Origin: Megaera_A sp965233855
GTDB lineage: Bacteria > Pseudomonadota > Alphaproteobacteria > Rickettsiales > Rickettsiaceae
Direction of reading: 5' to 3'
Length of the DNA stretch: 64,000 bases
NCBI GenBank assembly: GCA_965233855.1
Contig: OZ247586.1
Span: forward strand, 806,001-870,000
The notes below the pieces were generated by a model. That model was not told where the DNA came from. It was given only the letters and a program-made list of their open reading frames with translations, and did not search any database. Made by a program: the position numbers and the translations under genes. Below, in pieces: positions 53,920 through 63,020 of this stretch; position 1 is the first letter of the stretch, and every line of letters begins with the position of its first letter.

Positions 53920-55494
53920 TTTAAAAGAAATTATCATTTAGTCTTAAATCCACTCTACATTTTCCATAATTTTCACAATAAACCAAGATTTTCTTTGCAT
54001 GCCAAATTGCATGGTTTGAAATGATATTCTTATTACTGACACAATTTAATTTTTTTGAAGTAACTATTCCTATATCAGACTCTAGGCAGCTCCAATAATT
54101 CAAAGAAACACTATTTCCATCGTTCAAAAGATACAGCCTATCTTTACCAATTATTCTTGTTTCAAATATTTTAGCTTCTTTATAACCAAACCAACTTGTC
54201 CAATAATCTGAAGTGAATTTTGGCAATTTATCATTAGAATATATTTTCAACCCCTCGTCTTTATCGTTAATTGCTAAAGCTTTTATGTTGTGATCATATA
54301 TAAAATCAGGAGACTTAGAGTTAAACATCCAAAATATTCCTAATAACATTATAAGCAACCCAATTAACCTCCACCTTGTTTGCCACAGACAAATCCAGAA
54401 AAATCCAAAGGAAAATATTACCAAACTTATTGCCGGAATATGCCCAATATACCAAACCGAATATGGCTGATTTACTATATATTCTGCAAAATTAGTTACT
54501 ATTGAGATAAAGAATCCAAGTGATTTTAACACCCAAAAATCAATACCAAATGGCATTAATAAAATGGAGAGCAAAGCAAGTGGCATCATAAAAAATGACA
54601 TCAAAGGGACTGCCAATAAATTCATAATCACTGAATAATTAGCAAATTTATAAAAATGATAAATTACAAATGGAGCAGTTACAAAACTCGCAAGAAAACT
54701 AGAATATATATTGGCAAAAATATAAAACTTAATTGTTGCAAATATTCCTTTACTATCACCTAATAGACTCTTATGTCTTAAATAGAATTCATAACCAGAT
54801 ATTAAGCATAGCACGGCTGCAAAAGAAAGTTGGAAACTTGGATGCAATACATATTCTGGTAAAAAACATAATATAAGAAAGGCAGCAAGCATTACAGAGC
54901 GCAGAGGATATGGCGACCTCCCTAACATAATTGCAATTATAAAAATTGAAGTCATAATAAAAGCCCTAGTCGCCGCAATATTATTCCCACTAATTTGTAA
55001 ATATAAGAAACTGCCTAAAATTGAGATAAATGCCGCCATTACCTTAATATTAATCTTATGAGCAATAAAATTAGGAATATTTAATAACAACCGACTACAT
55101 ACAAAAAAATCATTGCAACAAGTGAGAGGTGAAGACCAGATACACTGAGTATATAAGCAACCCCAGAATTCCTCATATTTTCCGATATATCTTTAGGAAT
55201 AGCTTTAGTTTCTCCGATTAAAATCGCTGCAGCAAAATTCCCCTCTTCTTTACCCAAAACTTCCAATAAACGTGCATAGATCTTCCTTCTTTTTGATTTT
55301 ATATATTTTGAAAATTCAGAAGAATTATTACTAATAATTAAGGGAGCAGTCAAAGCATAACCACTTGCTTCGATGCCAGACATATACATATAAAAGCCAA
55401 AATCATAAGAACCTGGCAAAACACTTGATTGTAAAGGGAATAATTTAGCCTTTAAATGTAAAACTCTACACTTAATCTGACAGAGCGCTACTTA

Positions 55495-56589
55495 TCATAC
55501 AGCATAATTACTGTCAGATAAGTTCTGAGTATCATGTGTCTGACACTCATTCACGTAGCTAGGAATATTCTTATCCAAAGCAATATGTTTTGAATCAAGA
55601 AAGGTTTGCATAGGTGTTTTTCCATAACAATGCTTTCCTGAATGTGTTCTTTGAGTATTGTACTTATTAATCCATAAATCAACATCAATTTGTAACTCTT
55701 CTACAGAGCCGTATATTCTTTTGCGAAATGCTATATCATAAAACTCTTGTTTCATAGTTCTGTGGAACCTCTAGCAAATACCGTTAGTTTGCGGACTACG
55801 AACCTTTGTTTTTGTGTGATCAATATTCTCAATTCCTAAATAAAGTTGATAGGCATGATGCTCAGGTTTACCACAATATTCAGTACCGCGATCAGTGAGT
55901 ATACGAAACATGCTAAGGCCTTGTTCTGTATAAAATGGCAGCACTCTATCATTTAGTATATCAGCTGCAGTAATAGCTGATTTCTCAGTATAAAGTTTTA
56001 CTTGCGCCACTTTAGAATATGTATCAACAAAAGTTTGTTGGTAAATTTTTCCAACCCCCTTCATATTACCTACATAGTAAGTATCTTGTGAACCAAGATA
56101 CCCAGGATGCTCAGTCTCGATTTCACCGTGAGCTACTTTGCTAGCTTTAGCCCGCTCAAGAGCTGCTAGCTGTTCTTCAGTTAATATCATACCATCTTGC
56201 GCTGATTTAGCTTCTAAGGCTTTTAGACGCTTACGCATTGTCTCTAAATCATTACGCAACCAAATAGAACGAACTCCACTACTTGATATTAAAACACCTT
56301 GTTGCTTCAGCTCATTACTAGCTCGTAATTGCCCTAAAGCAGGGTTTGAAATAGCAAGATCTATGACGGCTAGTTCTACATCAGAAGGTACTCTGTTTTT
56401 CATGATAGGTTTCTTGCGGCTGATTTCCTGTAGAGCAGCTTCCCCACCATTTTCATATAATTCTTTAAAACGATAAAAGGTATCCCTTGAATATCCCATA
56501 ACGTTACACGCTTGACTTACATTACCAAGCTGTTTCGCTAATTCTAAAAGTCCTAATTTGGGTTTGATGATTTTTTCTAATTGACTCAT
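55495..56589 (-). pseudogene. IS481-family transposase with in-frame amber codon (copy 3)
   Basis: Same 364-residue frame as copy 1, with the same TAG (55771-55773) in place of the presumed catalytic Glu. It differs from copy 1 by a Gln to Leu change (VELAVIDL) and a silent CAT to CAC change just after the stop, so the two are not an assembly duplicate. The start codon lies only 5 bp from the inserted IS982, which has separated it from its own promoter. Confidence 0.9.
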
Positions 56590-56594
56590 TTTTA

Positions 56595-57561
56595 ACCCCA
56601 ACTATGCATAAGAATCTAATTTTACCATTTGATCTAGAGATGGTTTATCAGTTCTAATTTGGTAATTTATGAGTCCAGCAAATAAGTGAGAAAAAGCGTT
56701 GATAGGTGATCTGTGCCTACTATGAATCAAAGTATTCAATGACTTCATAGAGGAGAATATAGTCTCAATAAAACTACGACGCATCAACATCATTTTATCT
56801 GTAGTATCCATTAAAATATTTTTCATATTCTTTTTGATTTTAGTAATCAAAGTCACTTTTTGTTCAAATAATTCAGCGGATAGTTTTTTGGATATATACC
56901 CTTTATCACCAATAAGTTTACCAGTAATACCTTTCACCATTTCCATAACTGGAGAACGATCATTAACGTTGCCACCAGTAATAGTCATACTTACAATTTC
57001 TCCGAATGTATTGAGAATAAAGTGCAACTTAAAGCCAAAAAACCAACCAGTAGAAGTCTTGCCTTTTTTAGCTAATCCTTTAAAAACTTTATGTCTTTTT
57101 TCTCGAAGATTATGACAAACAGCCATAGGCGTTGCATCTATAAACATATATTCTGTTACCTTACCTTCAAGGCTTTTAAGCATGCAAACCACAGCAGGGA
57201 AAGCAAGTTTTATTAGTGCTGTAAAGCGATCGTAATGTACTAAGTAGCTGAATAAGTTTCTGTGATTCCTCATAAGTTCTAGGTAAAAATATTTAAAGCA
57301 TGACATTCCAGATTGATGGAAAGCTATCAGGATAGTTATTATTTCTGACAAGCTCATTTTACATGGTTTATTACGCTTTCTAATACCACTGGTAATGAGT
57401 GTCTTTTTGTACCAATTTTCAAATCCTTTACAAAAATCACCGACAAAGCAGAACAAACTATCGTAATCTATATTCATTGAGGTACCTTTTTTAGATTGCA
57501 AAAATACAGAATACCCCAATATCACTAGCTATGCAGTCCTTTTCTTATACATAGTTCGGGT
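56595..57561 (-). mobile_element. IS982-family insertion sequence, copy 2 (967 bp), nested in IS481
   Basis: The ends and length are the same as in copy 1. The direct repeat ATTTTTA (56588-56594 and 57562-57568) lies in the 5' untranslated part of the IS481 element. The insertion is therefore younger than the IS481 insertion into comEC. Confidence 0.93.
56602..57477 (-). CDS. IS982-family transposase (copy 2, intact)
   Basis: A 291-residue DDE transposase almost identical to copy 1 at 14089-14964, with FIDATPM, GDKGYISK and RRSFIETIFSSMK all intact. One visible difference is Gly in CFVGDFCKG where copy 1 has Asp; an upstream Pro/Ser difference lies before the preferred start. The family appears active in this genome. 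Confidence 0.93.
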   Translation of the reverse strand: MNIDYDSLFCFVGDFCKGFENWYKKTLITSGIRKRNKPCKMSLSEIITILIAFHQSGMSCFKYFYLELMRNHRNLFSYLVHYDRFTALIKLAFPAVVCMLKSLEGKVTEYMFIDATPMAVCHNLREKRHKVFKGLAKKGKTSTGWFFGFKLHFILNTFGEIVSMTITGGNVNDRSPVMEMVKGITGKLIGDKGYISKKLSAELFEQKVTLITKIKKNMKNILMDTTDKMMLMRRSFIETIFSSMKSLNTLIHSRHRSPINAFSHLFAGLINYQIRTDKPSLDQMVKLDSYA

Positions 57562-58123
57562 ATTTTTAATCTCTTGTTTGAGTGGTTAAATGCAATATAT
57601 TCAACTACTAAATATATTACTCTCTTTTTACCACTCTGTCAGATTAAATTTGAAGCTTTACACTTTAAACTAATGACACTCCCAGGACTTAAATCAGCTC
57701 CTAATTTATTAGATATATTAACTCTAACTTTAGAAAAATCTTGATTAATATCATTTGTACTATTATTCAGAAGCACTTGCATTCCACGAAGAGTTGGCTT
57801 AAGCGACTCAACTTCACCGACTAACTTAGTAATAATTGATTTCTTTATAGGCTTAGCATCTATAGAATATAATCTAATATTTGCTACTATCATCCCAACA
57901 AAAAGAGATAAAATACAAACTGACAAAAAATATATAATCAAATTTCTTTTATAAAAATATCTCGATAAAATTATAAAACAAGACGCACTAGAAGCTAAAA
58001 TATACAAGGGTTTTATAGGAAAAAATTGAAAAAACAAAATAATCCCAAAAATAAAACTAACAAAATACCATAAATTTAAATGATGATATTCTTGCTCAAA
58101 TTTATTATTTAAATAGGCAGTTA

Positions 58124-59269
58124 TCATTTAATCATATCAAGAATAATATTTGCAGCTTGCATTGAAGGCTTCTTATCAGCATCAAAGCCAATGGTTTGCA
58201 AGACCTTCTGAGCTTCCGCAACTTGGCTTCTTGCACCATTTTCATCACTTATTAAATCACTTATTGCAAGCACTAAATTTTCAACATTAAACTCACTTTG
58301 AATATATTCTGGAATAATCTCTCTATCTGGAATAATATTTATTAACGACGCAAATCGAATTTTAATCATCATCTTCAAGAAAAAGAAAGTAACTGGATTT
58401 AGCTTATATCCAACAATTTGTGGGGTCCCAGACGCTGTAATTTCTAGTGTGTTTGTACCAGATTTTGCAAGAGCACAGTCACTAATTGCAAAAGCTTTTA
58501 ATCGATCTGTCGAAAATGAATAATTAAACTTCACATCACTCAAGAATTTTAAGATTTCCTGTATATTATTTTCGTTTGGCTGCACAAAAATTACTTCAAT
58601 ATTATGCGTTGTTGATAATTTATCAAAAACCTTACTGATAACTGGCATATGTCTTCTTATTTCACCTTTGCGACTCCCAGGAGTAACAGCAATAATTTTT
58701 GCATTTTCAGTGATATTTATTTCTTCTCGAAGTCCAGGCGACCCTTGAAAAAACGCCTGCTCCAAAACCGGGTGACCTATGCATGTACTTTTTAAACCCT
58801 CAACTATAAAATACTCAGGTTCAAATGGTAATAACGCTAGTAAATGATCATATATTCTTGCATATTTTTTAGCTCTACCAGGTTTATAAACCCAAACAGA
58901 AGGGGCTACTATATGAACCAGCTTTATATGCGGTGCGATTGCCCTAACCCGCTCAGCTACCTTATATGTAAAACCAGGGGAATCAATAGTTATCAGTATA
59001 TCAGGGTTTGTAGATAATATATCTTCAACAGTCTGATCAATTAATTTACTTATCTGCAATAGATGCGGCAAAATTTCAAAAAAACCCATAAGATTAATAT
59101 ATTCAATCGGAAAAAGAGAATCTATTCCCTCTTTCTGCATCTTAGGACCGCCAACACCTCTAAATTCTACGTTAGAATCATTTTCACTACTCAAATGCTG
59201 GATTGATTTCATTAAGCTTGATCCAATAAAATCCCCCGAACTTTCACCTGCAATAAGATATAGTTTCAT
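58124..59269 (-). CDS. lpxB: Lipid-A-disaccharide synthase
   Basis: LpxB (GT19) joins UDP-diacylglucosamine to lipid X to form the lipid A disaccharide. The 381-residue protein has the N-terminal AGESSGDFIGSSLM, the PSVWVYKPGRAKKYARIYDHLLALLPFEPE stretch and the C-terminal SGTNTLEITASGTPQIVGYKLNP nucleotide-binding segment. Its presence shows that the organism makes LPS, unlike Anaplasmataceae. It lies between the eptA-like gene (4 bp gap) and comEC (4 bp overlap). Confidence 0.96.
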   Translation of the reverse strand: MKLYLIAGESSGDFIGSSLMKSIQHLSSENDSNVEFRGVGGPKMQKEGIDSLFPIEYINLMGFFEILPHLLQISKLIDQTVEDILSTNPDILITIDSPGFTYKVAERVRAIAPHIKLVHIVAPSVWVYKPGRAKKYARIYDHLLALLPFEPEYFIVEGLKSTCIGHPVLEQAFFQGSPGLREEINITENAKIIAVTPGSRKGEIRRHMPVISKVFDKLSTTHNIEVIFVQPNENNIQEILKFLSDVKFNYSFSTDRLKAFAISDCALAKSGTNTLEITASGTPQIVGYKLNPVTFFFLKMMIKIRFASLINIIPDREIIPEYIQSEFNVENLVLAISDLISDENGARSQVAEAQKVLQTIGFDADKKPSMQAANIILDMIK

Positions 59270-59273
59270 TATA

Positions 59274-60851
59274 TTAATCAGTATTCCTAATTTTATGACA
59301 AAGACTCATCGATTTATCAACTATTTCCGATTCTATACCGAGGCAATCTAAAATACTATGAAATACATAATCATGAGAAATAGTCTGCTTTTGGAATGAT
59401 TTAACTGCCAACCATTTTTCTGGATAATCCTTTTTATATTTTTCAGAAAACCAGATTATTATTGGTACTTCTCTCTGCTCAGCAAAGTACCCATCCGTTC
59501 CATGTGTTAATCTTCCGCATTCCCCAAGAGATTCTCCATGATCAGATGCATAAATCAAAAAAGCCTTTTTATCTTTAAGACGATTAATAGTTTCCGACAA
59601 AAAATAATCTGTGTACAAAATAGAATTATCATAACTATTTACTAACTCTTCATTTGAACAACCTGAAGCATCGATTTTTGCAGCAGGGGCGATAGCTGGC
59701 TTAAATTTTTCAAACTGCTTAGTATACCTTGCTGAATAGTTCCAGTGACTTCCAGTACTATGCATAACAATAAATTTTTTACCTCCATCTTCAAGATTTT
59801 GCTCAAGGTATGGAAGCATTTTTCCATCCAAATCATTAGGTAAAAACACTAACGAGCCACCTGGAATCATATGAAATTTTACTTCGTCATAGAATGACCC
59901 ACCTGGTTTATTTCTATAATACTTAGTAATAGATTGAGTTCCCATCCAAACCGTCTCAAAACCCAATTTTGTTAAAATAGATAACAAGCTTGTCTCTTTA
60001 TCAATCTTATCAAGGTTTTTTTCACCATATCTTGAAAGCATACATGGTACAGACAAATAAGTGTTATTTGAACAAGAGGTTGCTTTATAATTTACTAAAT
60101 TACTGACTGTATTTAAATTTGGAGTTGTATCTCTCTCGTAGCCATTTATTCCCCAATTACTATATCTAGCCGACTCTCCCAAAACCAAAACACCAACTAC
60201 ATCTTCATCTGATGAATCTTTATAATCATATTTCAAACTTATATCTTCTTTTATAAAATATTTATCCTGAGCAAAAAGATATATATATGCATTGTGAAGA
60301 TACTGAATCGGAAAATATGATTTCAAGAAACTATATTTAGGAGAGACAACATTACTGAATATGAATATTAAACAAGTGAAAGTCAAAATCCGAGTTAATA
60401 ATGAAAGTGACTTAGATGGCATATAACGCCACATAAAATAACCACATATAATAAAACTCAAAACACACCAAATGACCAACCTAAAGCTAACTAACTCCAT
60501 GGCTTCAGTTGAATGTGTACCAAATATTGCAGGCATAATTGCAAGAGAAGGAGAAACACCAAGAAAAAATAAGTAATAACTAGATACGGCCCCAGTAATA
60601 AAAAGAAAAAACGCTCCAATTATAAAAAGATATCTATAAAAAGATAAACCAAAAAAGAATAAAAATAGTGTTATAAAATTATAAATAAAGTCCTTTACAA
60701 GCTCTAAGACACCAGTCAGAATGTTAGCTTGATAATATTCAAACTTATATACAAATATTGCAGAATTAAATAAGAAGCAATATAACAAAGCAAAGATAAC
60801 AGATATTTTTATTACATCTTTATCCAAATGTTTCTGAACAAAACTAAACAT
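59274..60851 (-). CDS. Phosphoethanolamine transferase, EptA-like
   Basis: The 525-residue protein has five N-terminal transmembrane helices (to about residue 190) and a periplasmic sulfatase-fold domain. Active-site motifs are VLVLGESARYSNWGINGY, the nucleophile Thr in CSNNTYLSVPCMLSR (at the place of EptA Thr280), MHSTGSHWNYSARY and IYASDHGESLGE with zinc-binding Asp-His. This family adds phosphoethanolamine to lipid A or other glycans and lowers sensitivity to cationic peptides. The neighbouring lpxB supports lipid A as the target. It is divergent from ruvX. Confidence 0.88.
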   Translation of the reverse strand: MFSFVQKHLDKDVIKISVIFALLYCFLFNSAIFVYKFEYYQANILTGVLELVKDFIYNFITLFLFFFGLSFYRYLFIIGAFFLFITGAVSSYYLFFLGVSPSLAIMPAIFGTHSTEAMELVSFRLVIWCVLSFIICGYFMWRYMPSKSLSLLTRILTFTCLIFIFSNVVSPKYSFLKSYFPIQYLHNAYIYLFAQDKYFIKEDISLKYDYKDSSDEDVVGVLVLGESARYSNWGINGYERDTTPNLNTVSNLVNYKATSCSNNTYLSVPCMLSRYGEKNLDKIDKETSLLSILTKLGFETVWMGTQSITKYYRNKPGGSFYDEVKFHMIPGGSLVFLPNDLDGKMLPYLEQNLEDGGKKFIVMHSTGSHWNYSARYTKQFEKFKPAIAPAAKIDASGCSNEELVNSYDNSILYTDYFLSETINRLKDKKAFLIYASDHGESLGECGRLTHGTDGYFAEQREVPIIIWFSEKYKKDYPEKWLAVKSFQKQTISHDYVFHSILDCLGIESEIVDKSMSLCHKIRNTD

Positions 60852-60893
60852 AAAATATTTCTAAATAATTTACCGAAAAGACATTTTAATATC

Positions 60894-61361
60894 ATGATCA
60901 TAGACACACTTCAAGAATTTTGCACGTTTTTTAAACTAGGCGCCCCTCTTATTGGTATAGATTATGGCGAAAAAAAAATTGGCCTTGCTATCTCAACTCC
61001 TGATCATCAAGTATGCCTTCCACTAAAACTAATTACTGGCGAGTCAGAGAAAAAAAAACTAAACGAAATAGTAGAAATTGCTAAAAACAAATCTGCATGT
61101 GCAATTGTCGTTGGCATTCCACTCAACATGGATGGCACAAAAAGTGAGCAAACTTTGATTGTTGAAAAATTTACTGAAAAACTTGCACGAAGAACTAATT
61201 TACCCATTTTTTTTCAGGATGAACGCTTAACCTCTAGAGCTGCAGATAATTTATTAAAATCATTTGGCATTAAACGCAAAAATCGTAATGCAAATGATGA
61301 CTTAACCGCTGCTAGCATGATATTAGAAACAACACTTAATGCGAGACATAATTTAGTTTAA
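60894..61361 (+). CDS. ruvX: Putative pre-16S rRNA nuclease RuvX/YqgF
   Basis: YqgF is an RNase H-fold nuclease that trims the 5' end of 16S rRNA. The 155-residue protein has LIGIDYGEKKIGLAIS, VVGIPLNMDGTKS, FQDERLTSRAA and a C-terminal NANDDLTAASMILE with catalytic acids. The ATG at 60894 is chosen because the longer frame overlaps the divergent eptA start and is not conserved. Confidence 0.92.
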   Translation: MIIDTLQEFCTFFKLGAPLIGIDYGEKKIGLAISTPDHQVCLPLKLITGESEKKKLNEIVEIAKNKSACAIVVGIPLNMDGTKSEQTLIVEKFTEKLARRTNLPIFFQDERLTSRAADNLLKSFGIKRKNRNANDDLTAASMILETTLNARHNLV

Positions 61362-61412
61362 TTACATTTTGAGCATAGAAAAACTATAAGAAGAACACCA
61401 AAACTAGCATTA

Positions 61413-62864
61413 TCAATCTTCCTTTTTCTCTGTAATGGATAGAACCCAATCAATTACTTTAGATTCATCCTTGATATCACCTTCAAATACTATCGATGGT
61501 GATAAATGCTCCCCTAAACCATAAGATGGTTTTACCTTGATTTGCGTTGGGAAAAAGAAATCAAAGTGCTCACTAGGAGATCTTATCTTCTTCGCATAAG
61601 AATATATACTTTGAATTGTCGTATCCTGTCCGATATGAACCACTCCAGGCATTTGCTTTATCTCTCTTACAAAACTCCAACAAGTACTTCGGCAGAAATG
61701 ATCTGTTAAAACATAAATCTTTGCCTTGAATGAGTTATTATCATTATTAGTATATAGATGATCCTTATCCCTATAAATATCCCATTTTTTTAAGAAAAAC
61801 TGCTCCTTGTTTTTCAAAGCTTTAGCATAAAATTTTGCAGCAGCATGCTCAAAATAAGCTTTGAATGCAGCAAAATTCCCTTTACTTACTCTAAGCCTCT
61901 TTTCCCACTCTTCATTATATACATGTTTTTTTCCTAAAGATTTTATGGTTTCATCTCCCCAAAGATTCCTTAATATTGGACGAGACCATTTTGATGCTCC
62001 CCCCCTATTTCCTCTGAGATCAAAAACTATATAATCCTCTTTTGCTAGTTCATTTTTTAAAGTAGATAACATTCCAGTAAAATAGACTGATTCTTGTCTA
62101 TTTGGGAAAAAGCTTGGAATCTTAATCCAGACTCCATCAGAAACCGTTTCTACTTTAAAACCAATATTATATTCTGGTTGTTTCACTTTTTTTGCCGCAG
62201 CAAGCCCAGCACCACCTAATTCCATATACTTTAAATCAAGATCAATAACTTGATCGTCTCTAGTTAATCTTATAGTTCTAGGAACTGGCTTAAACCTATT
62301 ACCATCAACTATCAACGCATAAATACTTGCAGATTTTTTAGTCAAAATTGATTCATCACCGGCATAAAAAGGTAATAAATAATCTCTATAATACTCCGAA
62401 ATATCTATACCATTTATGTGCGTTAATTTATCTCCGACATTTACATCTTTCAAATAATCTAAATCAGAATTTTTGTAAATTATCTTATGCCCATTTTTAG
62501 TTAACTTACTTAGCAAGCCTGGATATTGCTCAGCTGGAAGAGGTATATAACCACGAATGCTTATGTGAGAATGGCTAAAACCATTAATATAGCATTTCAT
62601 CGCATAGTAGCAATCATCTCTATCACCAAGTAGATCAATAAGCTTTAGCGTATCCTCATACCCTTTCACATACCAATCTTTAAAATCCTTATCATCTTTA
62701 TTAGCATAAATTGCCGAATCTTCTTTCAAAGCATTTCGAATAAAATCAAGATCTGTTTTACACAACTCTTTATATATTTGAATTTCCGATTTCTCTTCAG
62801 CAAAACTAGTGTTTGTAATGGAAAATAAAAAAAGTAAAACTATTCCTAGATATTTCATAATCAT
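61413..62864 (-). CDS. Exported S41-family peptidase
   Basis: The 483-residue protein has a signal peptide (about residues 1-22, ending NTSFA), a helical N-terminal region, a PDZ-like segment (LKDVNVGDKLTHINGIDI) and an S41 protease core with VFDLRGNRGGASKWSRPI and VLTDHFCRSTCWSFVREIKQ, where Ser is the likely nucleophile. It differs from the CtpA type in sequence. The substrate is unknown; it should act in the periplasm or outside. It lies alone, convergent with ruvX. Confidence 0.82.
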   Translation of the reverse strand: MIMKYLGIVLLFLFSITNTSFAEEKSEIQIYKELCKTDLDFIRNALKEDSAIYANKDDKDFKDWYVKGYEDTLKLIDLLGDRDDCYYAMKCYINGFSHSHISIRGYIPLPAEQYPGLLSKLTKNGHKIIYKNSDLDYLKDVNVGDKLTHINGIDISEYYRDYLLPFYAGDESILTKKSASIYALIVDGNRFKPVPRTIRLTRDDQVIDLDLKYMELGGAGLAAAKKVKQPEYNIGFKVETVSDGVWIKIPSFFPNRQESVYFTGMLSTLKNELAKEDYIVFDLRGNRGGASKWSRPILRNLWGDETIKSLGKKHVYNEEWEKRLRVSKGNFAAFKAYFEHAAAKFYAKALKNKEQFFLKKWDIYRDKDHLYTNNDNNSFKAKIYVLTDHFCRSTCWSFVREIKQMPGVVHIGQDTTIQSIYSYAKKIRSPSEHFDFFFPTQIKVKPSYGLGEHLSPSIVFEGDIKDESKVIDWVLSITEKKED

Positions 62865-63020
62865 TTAGCCAATTGATTTTCTATATTAAGAAAAAGTCTA
62901 AAACTTTATATTGAAAATGGCAATGAAAAGCACCCTAGCAAAAGCCAAGATCTATAAAAATAATCTAAAATGCGTAAAAAAACACCAGATTATAAAATCA
63001 TATAGTTGAATCGATTAAAT

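Larger units (their letters stand above)
55457..57662 (-). mobile_element. IS481-family insertion sequence, copy 3, interrupted by IS982 copy 2
   Basis: The ends TGTAAAACTCTACACTTAATC and ...GAAGCTTTACA match the other copies, with the direct repeat CTTTAAA (55450-55456 and 57663-57669). Removing the inner 967-bp IS982 and its 7-bp duplication leaves 1232 bp, exactly the length of copy 1. It disrupts comEC. Confidence 0.92.
53921..58127 (-). pseudogene. comEC: ComEC/Rec2 DNA-uptake channel, broken by nested IS elements and a frameshift
   Basis: Three minus-strand pieces rebuild one ComEC of about 670 residues. The N-terminal piece (57670-58127) ends SPGSVISLK, the middle piece (55081-55449) continues LKAKLFPLQSSVLPGSYDF and contains YILSVSGLHLSL, and the C-terminal piece (53921-55090) holds the competence transmembrane domain (IAATRAFIM, HPSFQLSFAAVL). 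An IS481/IS982 nest occupies 55457-57662 with a 7-bp duplication CTTTAAA. Between middle and C-terminal pieces a run of seven T (near 55105-55111) is one base short; eight T would restore MIFFVCSRLLLNIP. The start overlaps lpxB by 4 bp. Confidence 0.9.

Noticed and set aside
55457..57662. Compound transposon carrying cargo
   Set aside because: The unit is a simple nest of two different IS types with no passenger gene and consistent separate target duplications.
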